Shown here piece after piece: positions 45,789-54,396 of a stretch of 64,000 bases of DNA. The DNA lies in assembly GCF_009861525.1 (NCBI RefSeq), contig NZ_WVHL01000005.1, positions 124,001-188,000 of the forward strand. Reading direction: 5' to 3'. The notes under the pieces were generated by a model, which did not search any database, had not been told where the DNA came from, and saw nothing but the letters and a program-made list of their open reading frames with translations. Position 1 is the first letter of the stretch; each line of letters starts with the position of its first letter. Origin of the DNA: Pseudomonas sp. LD120. GTDB taxonomy: Bacteria; Pseudomonadota; Gammaproteobacteria; Pseudomonadales; Pseudomonadaceae. The position numbers and the translations under genes are program-made.

Positions 45789-46271
45789 ATGCCAAACATG
45801 AAACTCGATGCCTACGACCGCAAGATTCTCGCCGCCCTGCAGCGTGATGGCCGCTTGAGCAACGTTCAACTGGCTGAGGAGATCGGCCTGTCGCCGTCAC
45901 CCTGCCTGCGCCGGGTGCGAATGCTGGAGGAGGCCGGGGTGATCCGCGGCTACCAGGCGACCCTGGACCGCGATGAAGTGGGGCTGGGATTGACGGTGTT
46001 CGTCGGGGTCAAGGTGGAGCGACACAACGACGCCGAGGCCGAAGCCTTCCGCCAGGCGGTGTTGCGACTTCCGCAAGTGATCTCGGCGTTCCTGGTGTCT
46101 GGCGAGTCGGATTTTCTGTTGCAGGTGGTGGTCCCGGATCTGCGCGGCTACGACCGGTTTCTCACCGGCTGCCTGCTGAAGATCCCAGGGGTCAGCGATA
46201 TCCGCAGCAATTTCGCCATTCACACGGTAAAAACCCCAGGGCCCTTGCCTCTGGGGTATCTACCCAACTGA
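45789..46271 (+). CDS. Lrp/AsnC-family transcriptional regulator
   Basis: 160 aa. HTH in residues 6-60 (DAYDRKILAALQRDGRLSNV, then LSPSPCLRRVRMLEEAG); C-terminal RAM ligand domain (GLTVFVGVKVERHN, VSGESDFLLQVVV, IPGVSDIRSNFAI). An alternative start is at 45798. Divergent from the LysE exporter, whose 135-base shared region has an AT-rich CATAAAATTTCAG stretch likely holding both promoters. An amino-acid-sensing autoregulator is the usual role. Confidence 0.93.
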   Translation: MPNMKLDAYDRKILAALQRDGRLSNVQLAEEIGLSPSPCLRRVRMLEEAGVIRGYQATLDRDEVGLGLTVFVGVKVERHNDAEAEAFRQAVLRLPQVISAFLVSGESDFLLQVVVPDLRGYDRFLTGCLLKIPGVSDIRSNFAIHTVKTPGPLPLGYLPN

Positions 46272-46304
46272 TGATCCCGGCCAGTCAGCAAGCGCGTTGT
46301 TGTT

Positions 46305-46450
46305 CGTGGCGAGGGAGCTAGCTCTGGCCCGGTCGGCTGGCGCCCCGGCGCGTGGCGGTCTTAGAACAGGTTATGCAGTGTCAGGCACTCAGTGCTGGCC
46401 GGGTCTGGGGCTTGCGTTGCAGCCCCGCGCGAGCAAGCTCGCTCGCCACG
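46305..46450. repeat. REPIN-like inverted pair
   Basis: CGTGGCGAGGGAGCTAGCTC at the left and GCGAGCAAGCTCGCTCGCCA at the right form the outward ends of a degenerate pair of Pseudomonas REP sequences about 145 bp apart, filling the gap between the Lrp gene and the ynbB-like gene stop. No gene is seen inside. Confidence 0.6.
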
Positions 46451-46454
46451 GTGC

Positions 46455-47387
46455 TCAGGTCCACCAGTAGCGCACCAGGTGGAAGAAGATCGGTGCGGCG
46501 AAACACACCGAATCCAGGCGATCGAGCATGCCGCCGTGGCCCTCGATCATGTGCCCCCAGTCCTTGACCCCGCGATCACGCTTGATCGCCGACATGACGA
46601 TGCCGCCGGCAAAACCCAGCAGGTTGATCAGCAGGGCGATCAGGAACGACTGCCAGATGTTGAACGGGGTGATCCAGAACAGCGCGCCGCCGATCAAGGA
46701 CGCCAGCAGGATGCCGCCGACAAAGCCCTCGACGGTCTTGGACGGCGACAGGTTGGGAGCGATCTTGCGTTTGCCGAAGAGTTTTCCACAGACGTACTGC
46801 AGCACATCCGAGAGCTGCACCACGATCACCAGATAGGCGATCAGCAGCAGGTTGCGGCCCTCGTAGCCGGCGATGTCCAGGGTCAGCAGGGCCGGCACGA
46901 AGGACACGCAGAACACCGCGATCATCAGCCCCCACTGGACCTTGGAGGCTCGCTCCAGGAAGTGCGTGCTGTCACCGCCCAAGGACGCCAGGATTGGCAG
47001 CAGCAGGAATACATAGACCGGGATGAAGATCGAGAACAGCCCGTACCAGTCGTAATAGATCAGCAGGTACTGCAAGGGCAGGGCCAGGTAGAAGGCCGCC
47101 ACCAGGGCCGGGTAGTCGCTGCGCCGAGTCGGGGTCAGGGTGAGGAATTCGCGCAGGGCGTAGAACGACACCGCGTAGAACAACAGGATCACCGCCGCCG
47201 TGCCGAGCCAGAAAGCGATGCCGATCACCAACACCATCACCCACCAGGCGTTGATCCGCGCGTTGAGGTTGTCGATCACCGGGTTGGGCGCGCCACGGCT
47301 GCGCCACTGGAGGATGAAACCGACCAGCGAGGCCAGTACCAGAATGGCGCCGATGCCGCCGAACAACATCAGGGTCTGCTTATCCAT
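46455..47387 (-). CDS. ynbB: CDP-diglyceride synthase-like protein (YnbB-like)
   Basis: 310 aa from ATG 47387. CdsA fold with about 8 membrane helices and the family signature PSKTVEGFVGG and RDRGVKDWGHMIEGHGGMLDRLDS. It would activate phosphatidate with CTP. This is not the housekeeping CdsA (found with uppS/dxr): the neighbours match E. coli ynbABCD, where ynbB encodes a CdsA paralogue. It starts 1 base after the acyltransferase stop. Symbol assigned by analogy. Confidence 0.85.
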   Translation of the reverse strand: MDKQTLMLFGGIGAILVLASLVGFILQWRSRGAPNPVIDNLNARINAWWVMVLVIGIAFWLGTAAVILLFYAVSFYALREFLTLTPTRRSDYPALVAAFYLALPLQYLLIYYDWYGLFSIFIPVYVFLLLPILASLGGDSTHFLERASKVQWGLMIAVFCVSFVPALLTLDIAGYEGRNLLLIAYLVIVVQLSDVLQYVCGKLFGKRKIAPNLSPSKTVEGFVGGILLASLIGGALFWITPFNIWQSFLIALLINLLGFAGGIVMSAIKRDRGVKDWGHMIEGHGGMLDRLDSVCFAAPIFFHLVRYWWT

Positions 47388-47388
47388 G

Positions 47389-48012
47389 TCAGTTGTGCTC
47401 CGGGGCCAGGGCCAGCAGCGCGGCGCGGCTGCGTTCGAGAAAGTGTTCCTTGCTTTCATCCTCTTCCAGGCTCAGTGGCGCGCCGAAGCTGATGGTGCAC
47501 AGCAGGGGCAAGGGCAGGAAGTGACCCTTGGGCATGACCCGGTTGAGGTTGGCGATCCACACCGGAATCACCTCCACCTGTGGATAACGTTTGGCCAGGT
47601 GGTAGATCCCGCTCTTGAACGGCAGCAGGCCGTCTTCCGGGTTGCGCGTGCCCTCCGGAAAGATGATCAGCGAGTCGCCCTGGTCCAGGGCATCGAGCAT
47701 CGGCTGCATGGGATTGTTATCCACAGCCTCCTTGCGCTCGCGGTCGATCAGCACCCCGTTGAACACGCGGTTGATGATGTAGCGGCGCAGGGCGCTTTTC
47801 TGCCAGTAGTCGGCACCGGCCACGGGCCGGGTCAGCTTGCGCAGGGCCGGCGGCAGCGAGGCCCAGAGCAGCACGAAGTCGCCATGGCTACTGTGGTTGG
47901 CGAAGTAGATCCGCTGCACCGGTTGGGGCGTTGAGCCGAGCCACAGGCTGCGGGCCCCGGTAATGCTGCGGGCGGCGGAGGTGATGAGATTGGCAACCAG
48001 GGGGTCGAACAT
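47389..48012 (-). CDS. PlsC-type 1-acyl-glycerol-phosphate acyltransferase
   Basis: 207 aa from ATG 48012 (AAGGA at ideal distance). Acyltransferase motif I NHSSHGDFVLLW (H-x4-D) and motif III FPEGTRNPEDG; IPVWIANLNRVMP fits motif IV. Probably forms a phosphatidate-like lipid for the neighbouring CdsA-like enzyme. It contains two DnaA boxes (47579, 47717). Part of the six-gene operon. Confidence 0.88.
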   Translation of the reverse strand: MFDPLVANLITSAARSITGARSLWLGSTPQPVQRIYFANHSSHGDFVLLWASLPPALRKLTRPVAGADYWQKSALRRYIINRVFNGVLIDRERKEAVDNNPMQPMLDALDQGDSLIIFPEGTRNPEDGLLPFKSGIYHLAKRYPQVEVIPVWIANLNRVMPKGHFLPLPLLCTISFGAPLSLEEDESKEHFLERSRAALLALAPEHN

Positions 48013-48021
48013 GGGCATTCC

Positions 48022-48477
48022 TTATCCGGCGAAGGTCAGCCAGGGGCTGACCAGGATCACGCTCACTAGCACCAGCAGTTGTGCCGCCAGCAGCAATGCC
48101 TGACGACGCAACAGGCCAAGGGCCCCGCGGCTGCGTTGGTTCCAGGGCCGACCGCTTTTTTCCGCGGGCTGCAGGCCGAGGGCGCTCAGGGCCTGGTCCA
48201 GGGCCTGGGTGCTGTGTTCGAGGGACGCGGGGCCATCGGCCACGCGCTGAAACAGGTCGGCGTCGAAGGCCACCCGCAACGCCAGGTACTTTTCTACCAG
48301 CCCCAGCAGTATCAACGCCAGGCTGGCGCTCAGACCGACGAGGGTGACACTGGCCAGCAGGTACTGGCCCAGGCCATACAAGGCGCCGAGCAGGGTCAGA
48401 CCTGTGGATAACTGATCCAGGGCTCGGCCCCGGCGCAACAGGCTGGCGACGCTGTACAGCTGCATTTCAGTGGACAT
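48022..48477 (-). CDS. Hypothetical membrane protein in ynb-like operon
   Basis: 151 aa, three or four hydrophobic stretches (LDQLSTGLTLLGALYGLGQY, then LVGLSASLALILLGLVEKYL, and LLLAAQLLVLVSVILVSPWL). No motif is recognised. It overlaps the phosphatase gene by 11 bases and precedes plsC by 9, so it is a true operon member and probably a structural partner of the lipid enzymes. A DnaA box lies in it (48403). Confidence 0.8.
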   Translation of the reverse strand: MSTEMQLYSVASLLRRGRALDQLSTGLTLLGALYGLGQYLLASVTLVGLSASLALILLGLVEKYLALRVAFDADLFQRVADGPASLEHSTQALDQALSALGLQPAEKSGRPWNQRSRGALGLLRRQALLLAAQLLVLVSVILVSPWLTFAG

Positions 48478-49816
48478 GGGCCGCTCTCTTGCTACTGATC
48501 AGGGTTTCCAGCGCCTGCCGATGGGCCGCTTGCAGGACGATCTGCGGACGCGCTCGCCGGATCTGCCCAATGGCCGCGTCCACCGTCGCGGCGCGACCGC
48601 TGTGCAGCAGCCAGGCAGCAATCGCCGTGGCGCTGCGCGAATAACCCAAGGCGCAGCACACCAGCAGTGGCCCCTGTTGGCGCAGGCGCTCAACCGCGTG
48701 CGCGGCTTCCCGGCATTGTTCGGGGCTGAGGGCACACAGGTCCAGCACCGGCAGGCTCTGGTAGGCCCGCAACGGCTGGCTGCTCAAAGACAGCTCGGCG
48801 CACAGGTCGAGCACCGCGACAAACGGGCTGTCCTTGAGCTCGGCTGTTGTCGGCAGACGGCCCAGCCAGACGTTATCCACAACCTGATCCGGCTGTGGAT
48901 GTTTTTTTGTCCACAGTCGTGAATTGATCCAGGCCGCGGCCAGATAAGGCGCCAGCAGCCAGCGCGCTGCCGGACTCAGGCGCCCGTCCTGGCGTTTCTG
49001 GAAGCCCTTGGCCCCCAGCAGCGCGTAATTCAGGGCCACCAGCAGCAGCGCCACCGCAGGCCAGATCAACCACAACGCGGTGCCGCCCCAAGTGAAGGCG
49101 GTCACCCCTGACAACGCTGCGCCCAGGCCGTACCGCAAGGCCAGTTGTCGACGGCGCGGGTCCTGAGCCAACCTTGCGCTGAACAACGGACTGGGGCGAT
49201 CCAGCGGCCACAGCCAGACGCACAGCCAGCCGGCCAGGGCGCCGGTGGGCACATCGACGAAGTGGTGTTGATAAGTGGTGAGCACCGACACCCCGATCAA
49301 GGCGAACCAGCCGTGCACCAACCAGCGCCAGAAGCCCTGGCTATGCCGGGCGTAGCAGACCCACAGCACCACCAGCAGGGCGATGTGCAGCGACGGTGCC
49401 TGGTTGAAGGGCTTGTCGAAGCCGGCCAGCACCTCGAACAGCCAGCCGAACACCCCGTCCAGCTCCGGCCGGGCAAAGGTGAAGCGCAGCGGCCAGAGCA
49501 GGAAGCAACTGACCGCGATCAGTTGGGCGGTGAGCAGGCGCAGGGCGTGGCGCTTGAGTTCCTCCCGACTGCGCGGCAGCAGCAGGGAGAGGCCGTAGAG
49601 CAGGTCGATGGACCAGTAGGGCACGATGGTCCAGGCCCAGAACGGCATTTGCCGCTCCCAGTCGAAGACCAGGCTGCCGACGTCGTCCCGTTGCGCGGTG
49701 ACCCAGGTGGCGAAGCCGTAGGTGCTGAAGAACAGCGGTGCCAAGAGCAGCAGCCAGAGCACCGCCGGTTTCAGCAGGCCTGGCTCCCGCGCCGGCAAGG
49801 CGCCCGTGCTCATCAT
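48467..49816 (-). CDS. ynbD: PAP2 phosphatase fused to dual-specificity phosphatase (YnbD-like)
   Basis: 449 aa; ATG 49816 overlaps the previous stop as ATGA (an alternative ATG follows). N-terminal PAP2 membrane domain: six helices with QAPSLHIAL and YQHHFVDVPTGALAG as the catalytic His/Asp sites. C-terminal tyrosine/dual-specificity phosphatase: VDNVWLGRLP and the Cys-loop CCALGYSRSATA. It could dephosphorylate a lipid phosphate and a second (protein or inositol/sugar-phosphate-like) substrate. The architecture is that of E. coli YnbD. Contains a DnaA box (48873). Confidence 0.9.
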   Translation of the reverse strand: MMSTGALPAREPGLLKPAVLWLLLLAPLFFSTYGFATWVTAQRDDVGSLVFDWERQMPFWAWTIVPYWSIDLLYGLSLLLPRSREELKRHALRLLTAQLIAVSCFLLWPLRFTFARPELDGVFGWLFEVLAGFDKPFNQAPSLHIALLVVLWVCYARHSQGFWRWLVHGWFALIGVSVLTTYQHHFVDVPTGALAGWLCVWLWPLDRPSPLFSARLAQDPRRRQLALRYGLGAALSGVTAFTWGGTALWLIWPAVALLLVALNYALLGAKGFQKRQDGRLSPAARWLLAPYLAAAWINSRLWTKKHPQPDQVVDNVWLGRLPTTAELKDSPFVAVLDLCAELSLSSQPLRAYQSLPVLDLCALSPEQCREAAHAVERLRQQGPLLVCCALGYSRSATAIAAWLLHSGRAATVDAAIGQIRRARPQIVLQAAHRQALETLISSKRAAHVH

Positions 49817-51570
49817 TGCACCCGTTGCGCCAGGGATACGCTGAAGATCCCCCATTCATCCACGCGCATGGTGATCTTGCGAAAGCCCGCGGTCTCCACC
49901 AGCTGATCCATTTCCGCCTGGGTGCGGCGGCGCATGACCCAGGCCTGGCCTTCGCGGTGGCTGGTCAGGGCGCGGGCGATCAGTTCCAGTTGCGGGTGCC
50001 ACGGCTGGCCGGTGTACACCAGGTAGCCGCCGGGTTCCACAGCGCTGGCCAGGCCGGCCAGGGAGCCGCCGACCATCTGGTTGTCGGCGAACAGTTCGTA
50101 GAGCCCGGAGACCACCGCGAGGGTCGGCTTGGGATCAAGGGCGGCGAGGTCCTCACGGTCGAAGGCGTTGCCTTTGACGAAGCGGGCGATCTCACCCAGG
50201 CCCTTTTCCTGGATCAGGGCACTGCCGTCGCGCACGTTGATGTCGCTGTAGTCGCGCAGCAGGATCCATTCCGGCAGCGGGCTGACCCCTTGCAGGGCTT
50301 CGAGGATGTAGCGGCCGTGGCCGGCGGCGATGTCGACGATGCGCACTTCGCGGTCCTGCTCACGCAGTTTTTCCATGGCCAGGCGCAGCAGTTCTTCCAC
50401 GTGCAGCTTGCGCTGGCGAATGCCGCGCCAGCCGATGGAGTTCAGGTAGTTCTGGTCGATCAGCCGACCCAGCGCCGACTGCCCGGTGGGCTGGTTGCGG
50501 TAGACGTAGTCCAGGGTGCTGCCGGAGTCGAAGCCGGTGTCGAAGCCCAGCTTGACCCCCGCCGACACTTGGCTGCCCAGACGCATGCTGGCGCGGGTGG
50601 CGCGCCAGTACAGGTCGCGCAGGGAGTTGCGTGGCAGCGGCGCGGCCAGGGCTTCGGATTCGGCGCAGGTCAGCCCCAGGCGGTCGGCGTCCAGCAGGGC
50701 AGGGCGGTTCAGTGGGCGCTCGAAGTTCTGCAAGACAAAACGGCGGATGCTGGCCATGGCCGGGGCGCGGTTCTTTTCCCCCAGGGTGTCGTGGAAGAAC
50801 CCGGGAAGAATGTGTTTTTCCTTGTGCAGGCTGCCCAGGCGCTCGAAGAACTGCTCCTGGGGCTTGCGGTGCACCACGAAGTCGGCGCCGGAGATCAGTA
50901 CCTGGGTCGGCACTTGGATCGCTTGGGCGTCGGCCACCACGCGGTCGGCGGCGTCATACAGCCCCAGCAGCACATTGACCGAGATGGCCTTGGTGATCAG
51001 CGGGTCGGCGTCGTAGCTGCGTACCCGTTCCGGGTCGTGGCTCAGAAAGCGCGCCTTGACGTAGCTGTTGACGAAGAAGTTGCCGCGAAAGCGCCGCATC
51101 AGGGCCAGGCCGGAACGGGCGAAAGGCACGTACAGCTTGACCTTGAATGCCGGCGAGGCCAGCACCAGGGATCGAATCCGTGGGGCGTAGTCGTGAACCC
51201 AAGTGGAGGCAATCACCGCGCCGACGCTCTGGGCCACCACGGCAATGTTCTCTTCGGCGATCTGGTGAGCACTGGCCAGGTGGTCGCAGAAGGTCTGCAC
51301 GTCACGCACGCTGGTGGCGAAACTCGGGCTATCGCCCCGGGCGCCCGGCGACTGGCCGTGGCCACGGGCATCCCAGGCGAAGAAGTCGAACTGCGGCAGG
51401 TTCAGCTCGTCCACCAGATGGGCAATGCGCCCGGAGTGTTCGTGACCGCGATGGAACAGCATCACTGCCTGCCGCGGTTCGCCAGGGGCCACTTCAGTGG
51501 CCGGCCAGTGGCGGTAAAACAGTTCGACGCCGTCATGGGTCCGGAACGTCTGGTGTTGAGCGTCGCGCAT
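49813..51570 (-). CDS. ynbC: Alpha/beta hydrolase - SAM methyltransferase fusion (YnbC-like)
   Basis: 585 aa. The better start is ATG 51570 (7 bases after AAGGAA). N-terminal lysophospholipase-like alpha/beta hydrolase (residues 1-290): HRGHEHSGR, nucleophile region AVVAQSVGAVIAS, catalytic D in ISGADFVVH and H in GFFHDTLGE. C-terminal half: class I methyltransferase with VRIVDIAAGHGRYILEAL (around 400) and VVSGLYELF. Likely remodels or methylates the lipid head group produced by the operon. E. coli YnbC has the same relation to its neighbours. Confidence 0.9.
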   Translation of the reverse strand: MRDAQHQTFRTHDGVELFYRHWPATEVAPGEPRQAVMLFHRGHEHSGRIAHLVDELNLPQFDFFAWDARGHGQSPGARGDSPSFATSVRDVQTFCDHLASAHQIAEENIAVVAQSVGAVIASTWVHDYAPRIRSLVLASPAFKVKLYVPFARSGLALMRRFRGNFFVNSYVKARFLSHDPERVRSYDADPLITKAISVNVLLGLYDAADRVVADAQAIQVPTQVLISGADFVVHRKPQEQFFERLGSLHKEKHILPGFFHDTLGEKNRAPAMASIRRFVLQNFERPLNRPALLDADRLGLTCAESEALAAPLPRNSLRDLYWRATRASMRLGSQVSAGVKLGFDTGFDSGSTLDYVYRNQPTGQSALGRLIDQNYLNSIGWRGIRQRKLHVEELLRLAMEKLREQDREVRIVDIAAGHGRYILEALQGVSPLPEWILLRDYSDINVRDGSALIQEKGLGEIARFVKGNAFDREDLAALDPKPTLAVVSGLYELFADNQMVGGSLAGLASAVEPGGYLVYTGQPWHPQLELIARALTSHREGQAWVMRRRTQAEMDQLVETAGFRKITMRVDEWGIFSVSLAQRVQ

Positions 51571-51580
51571 TGCCATTTCC

Positions 51581-52204
51581 TTATGCAGAGGGAGCGTTGT
51601 GCTGAACTTCTTTGAGGCCCTGGCGGACCCGATTGATCAGGGTGTAGACCAGCAGCGCGGCGACCAGCGCCAGCACGCTGTTGATCCACAGGGCGCTGAG
51701 CCAGCCCAGGGCAATGCCGGTGGCCAGCACGCCGAGGATGAAGGCCCGGTCACTTTTGCCCATGGGCCCGTCGTAGCGCCGTGACGCGCCGACCATCGGC
51801 CCGAGCACCCCGGCGTATTCGCTGAACAGCGCCAGCAGGCTCACGGCCAGCACCAGTAGCAGGCTGACACCCGGAAGCAGGGCGAAGGGCAGGATCAGCG
51901 CGCTGTCGGCGACCACGTCGCACAGTTCATTGAGGTAGGCGCCCAAGCGTGACTGCTGGCCGAATTCCCGGGCCAGCATGCCGTCGATGGCGTTGAGCGC
52001 CATGCGCAGGATCATCCACAGAGGGATCAGGGCGAATAACCAGGCGTGGTTGGCGAAGGAGGCGATCAATGCGCCGACCAAAAGCGAGATGACGGCAGCC
52101 AATACGGTGACTTGGTTGGCCGTGGTGCCGTTGTCGTACAAGCGCTGCACCAACGGCCGCAGCAGGTTCTGAAAGCGCGGTTTGAGCTGGTAAATCGAGA
52201 GCAT
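51581..52204 (-). CDS. ynbA: CDP-alcohol phosphatidyltransferase (YnbA-like)
   Basis: 207 aa from ATG 52204. The CDP-alcohol transferase motif reads DGMLAR ... GAYLNELCDVVAD: D-G-x2-A-R-x8-G-x3-N-x3-D, with Asn where the usual pattern has Asp, as I recall in the YnbA group. Six membrane helices. It would transfer a phosphatidyl group from CDP-diacylglycerol to an unknown alcohol. First gene of the operon; 10 bases before ynbC. Confidence 0.88.
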   Translation of the reverse strand: MLSIYQLKPRFQNLLRPLVQRLYDNGTTANQVTVLAAVISLLVGALIASFANHAWLFALIPLWMILRMALNAIDGMLAREFGQQSRLGAYLNELCDVVADSALILPFALLPGVSLLLVLAVSLLALFSEYAGVLGPMVGASRRYDGPMGKSDRAFILGVLATGIALGWLSALWINSVLALVAALLVYTLINRVRQGLKEVQHNAPSA

Positions 52205-52449
52205 GATGGGACGGTTCCTTGTCGCACGCAGGGAGTAAGGCTGGATTATTGCCTTAAATGCCAGGGGGCTGACACCAGGAGTTTCTGCAGATGCTAACAA
52301 GCAGTCACTGTGTCTACGACGCACGTAATAGATGAAAAGGCATGGAGCGCGACAAAAATTTCACTCGGCTCGTTATAGAGTAACGGTTTGTTTCAAGTTT
52401 ATTCGGCCCGGGATTTATCCACAGGCCCGGACCTGAGCGACGGGGTGGT
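52205..52449. promoter_or_regulatory. Divergent intergenic region, ynbA / SPFH operon
   Basis: 245 bases that must hold promoters for both operons. A perfect DnaA box lies at 52415-52423. AT-rich CGTTATAGAGTAACGG near 52370-52386 could include a -10 or a regulator palindrome (GTTA-N6-TAAC-like). No clear -35/-10 pair was found. Confidence 0.4.
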
Positions 52450-54396
52450 ATGCAAGTCGATCTAGAGACACAAGGGGCCGAAGTGGCTGCCATGCCACGG
52501 TTTCAGCGGGCAGCGTTTCACACCGGGCGTTTGCAGCGCTGGGGCGCCGGTTTGCTCGGGCTGGCGGTGCTGGGGCTGGTGTCGGCGGTGTTTGTCGACC
52601 TGTTTGCGGCGCTGACGATCTGGCCGGCGCTGCTGGTGAACCTGTCGTGTGCCTTGCTGGTGGTCGTGGCGGGCCTGCAATCGGCCTGCTGGGTCAGTCG
52701 TTGGCGGGAGGAGGCGATCAACCTGTCGGCAGCGCTGGCGCCAGAGGCGGTGGATAAGCCGGTGGCTGAAGGTTTCACGGCCGCCCTGGGTGTCCGTTGG
52801 CGCCTTCTGCTACAGCAGATCGGTGCGCCGACCTTGTGGCTTGCCGGCTGGTCGCTGTTGATCCTGTACAGCCAGGCCCAGGTGTTCAACCTGTCGTTGC
52901 CCGCCAGCGCCCTGGGTTTGAGCGCCAGTGTCGCGGCGGTGCTGGCGCTGTTGCTGGCCTTTGCGCTGCTGGTACTGGAGCGGCAACTGGCTCAGGAGTC
53001 ATCCGCCCAATGGCCGGAAGCCGCTGCCCTGGCGCAACTGGTGCGGGTGGCCATCGGCTGTTTGCTGGTCAGTGCCCTGTGTCTGTTGTTCAGCCGCGAG
53101 GCGGCGTTGTGGCCGGTGCGGTTGGCGGTGTTGATCGGTCTGTTGCCGGCACTGGTGGCGGGTGAGTGGCTGTTGCGGGCGCTGTTGTCGCTGTTCAGCC
53201 CTCAGCACGATCGGCGTGAACCACGTTTGCTGGCCCACAGTTTTATTGCCCACCTGTTGCGTTGGCCTCCGCAACCGCTGCTCAGTGTGCAGCACGAATT
53301 GCACAACCGTTTTGGTATCGATCTGCGGCAGATCTGGGCCTTTGCCTACATGCGCCGGGCTTGCCTGCCGATAGTCGCGGTGGTGCTGTTGCTAGGCTGG
53401 CTATTGACCGGTGTTCACGAACTTTCGCTGCAAAATCGCGGTATTTATGAGCGATTCGGCAAGCCGGTCAAGGTCTTCGCCCCTGGCTTGCATGTCGGTC
53501 TGCCTTGGCCGCTGGGGCGCGTGATAAGCGTGGAAAACGGCGTGGTTCATGAGCTGGCCACCAGCGTTGGCGACAATTCGCAACCCCTTCCGCCAGCGTC
53601 GGCCGAAGGCCCGGCGCCGGCGATTGCCAATCGCCTGTGGGACGCCAGCCACATCAATGACAAATCCCAGGTGATCGCCAGTGGCAATGCCCGGCAACAG
53701 AGCTTTCAGATCGTCAACATGGACGTGCGCTTTATCTATCGCATTGGCCTGGATGATGCCTCAGCCCTGGCGGCCACCTATCACAGTGACGATGTGCCAA
53801 CGCTGATTCGCCGCACCGCCAGCCGAGTGCTGGTGCACGATTTTGCCTCGCGCACCCTCGACGGTTTGCTGGGCGAAGACCGTACCGGTTTGGCGGATGA
53901 CATTGGCAGGGCCGTGCAGGCCGATCTGGCCAGGCTCGACAGCGGGGTGGAAATTCTGGCCACCGTGGTCGAGGCCATTCACCCGCCAGCCGGGGCCGCC
54001 AATGCCTATCACGGGGTGCAGGCGGCGCAGATCGGCGCCCAGGCGCTGATAGCCCGCGAGCGCGGCGCGGCCGCCGAACAAACCAATCAGGCGCAGTTGC
54101 AGGCCAGCGTCATCAGCGATAAAGCCCGGGCCGACGCCCGTGAAGTGCAGGCCACGGCCGAGGCCGCCGATCGCCGTTTCGCTGCCGAACAGCAAGCCTA
54201 TGCCCGCGCCGGACAGGCGTTTGTCCTGGAGCAGTACTTGAGCCAACTGAGCCAGGGCCTGCGTCAGGCCAAGCTGCTGATTCTCGATCATCGTCTGGGG
54301 GGCGACACTGCGCCGACCCTCGACCTGCGTACGTTCACCTTACCGGCCGACCCTGTGCCGCCGCGTAAAGCCGCTCAGCCAGGAGCCGTCCATTGA
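52450..54396 (+). CDS. Multi-pass membrane SPFH protein (HflK-like)
   Basis: 648 aa, far longer than HflK (about 400). Seven hydrophobic segments before residue 330 (for example LGLAVLGLVSAVFVDLFAAL, LWLAGWSLLILYSQ, VAAVLALLLAFALLVLE, LPIVAVVLLLGWLLTG), then an SPFH/band-7 domain (RGIYERFGKPVKVFAPGLHV, VRFIYRIGLDDASALAATYH) and a charged coiled coil rich in Ala, Glu and Arg (about 540-620). The multipass N-domain is unusual. First gene of a four-gene operon, 4-base overlap with the next. Not the genuine FtsH-modulating HflK (whose usual hfq/hflX neighbours are absent). Confidence 0.85.
   Translation: MQVDLETQGAEVAAMPRFQRAAFHTGRLQRWGAGLLGLAVLGLVSAVFVDLFAALTIWPALLVNLSCALLVVVAGLQSACWVSRWREEAINLSAALAPEAVDKPVAEGFTAALGVRWRLLLQQIGAPTLWLAGWSLLILYSQAQVFNLSLPASALGLSASVAAVLALLLAFALLVLERQLAQESSAQWPEAAALAQLVRVAIGCLLVSALCLLFSREAALWPVRLAVLIGLLPALVAGEWLLRALLSLFSPQHDRREPRLLAHSFIAHLLRWPPQPLLSVQHELHNRFGIDLRQIWAFAYMRRACLPIVAVVLLLGWLLTGVHELSLQNRGIYERFGKPVKVFAPGLHVGLPWPLGRVISVENGVVHELATSVGDNSQPLPPASAEGPAPAIANRLWDASHINDKSQVIASGNARQQSFQIVNMDVRFIYRIGLDDASALAATYHSDDVPTLIRRTASRVLVHDFASRTLDGLLGEDRTGLADDIGRAVQADLARLDSGVEILATVVEAIHPPAGAANAYHGVQAAQIGAQALIARERGAAAEQTNQAQLQASVISDKARADAREVQATAEAADRRFAAEQQAYARAGQAFVLEQYLSQLSQGLRQAKLLILDHRLGGDTAPTLDLRTFTLPADPVPPRKAAQPGAVH

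Noticed and set aside
49738..51615. 625-aa plus-strand frame opposite the YnbC-like gene
   Set aside because: The minus-strand gene has hydrolase and methyltransferase motifs and operon overlaps; the plus frame has none.
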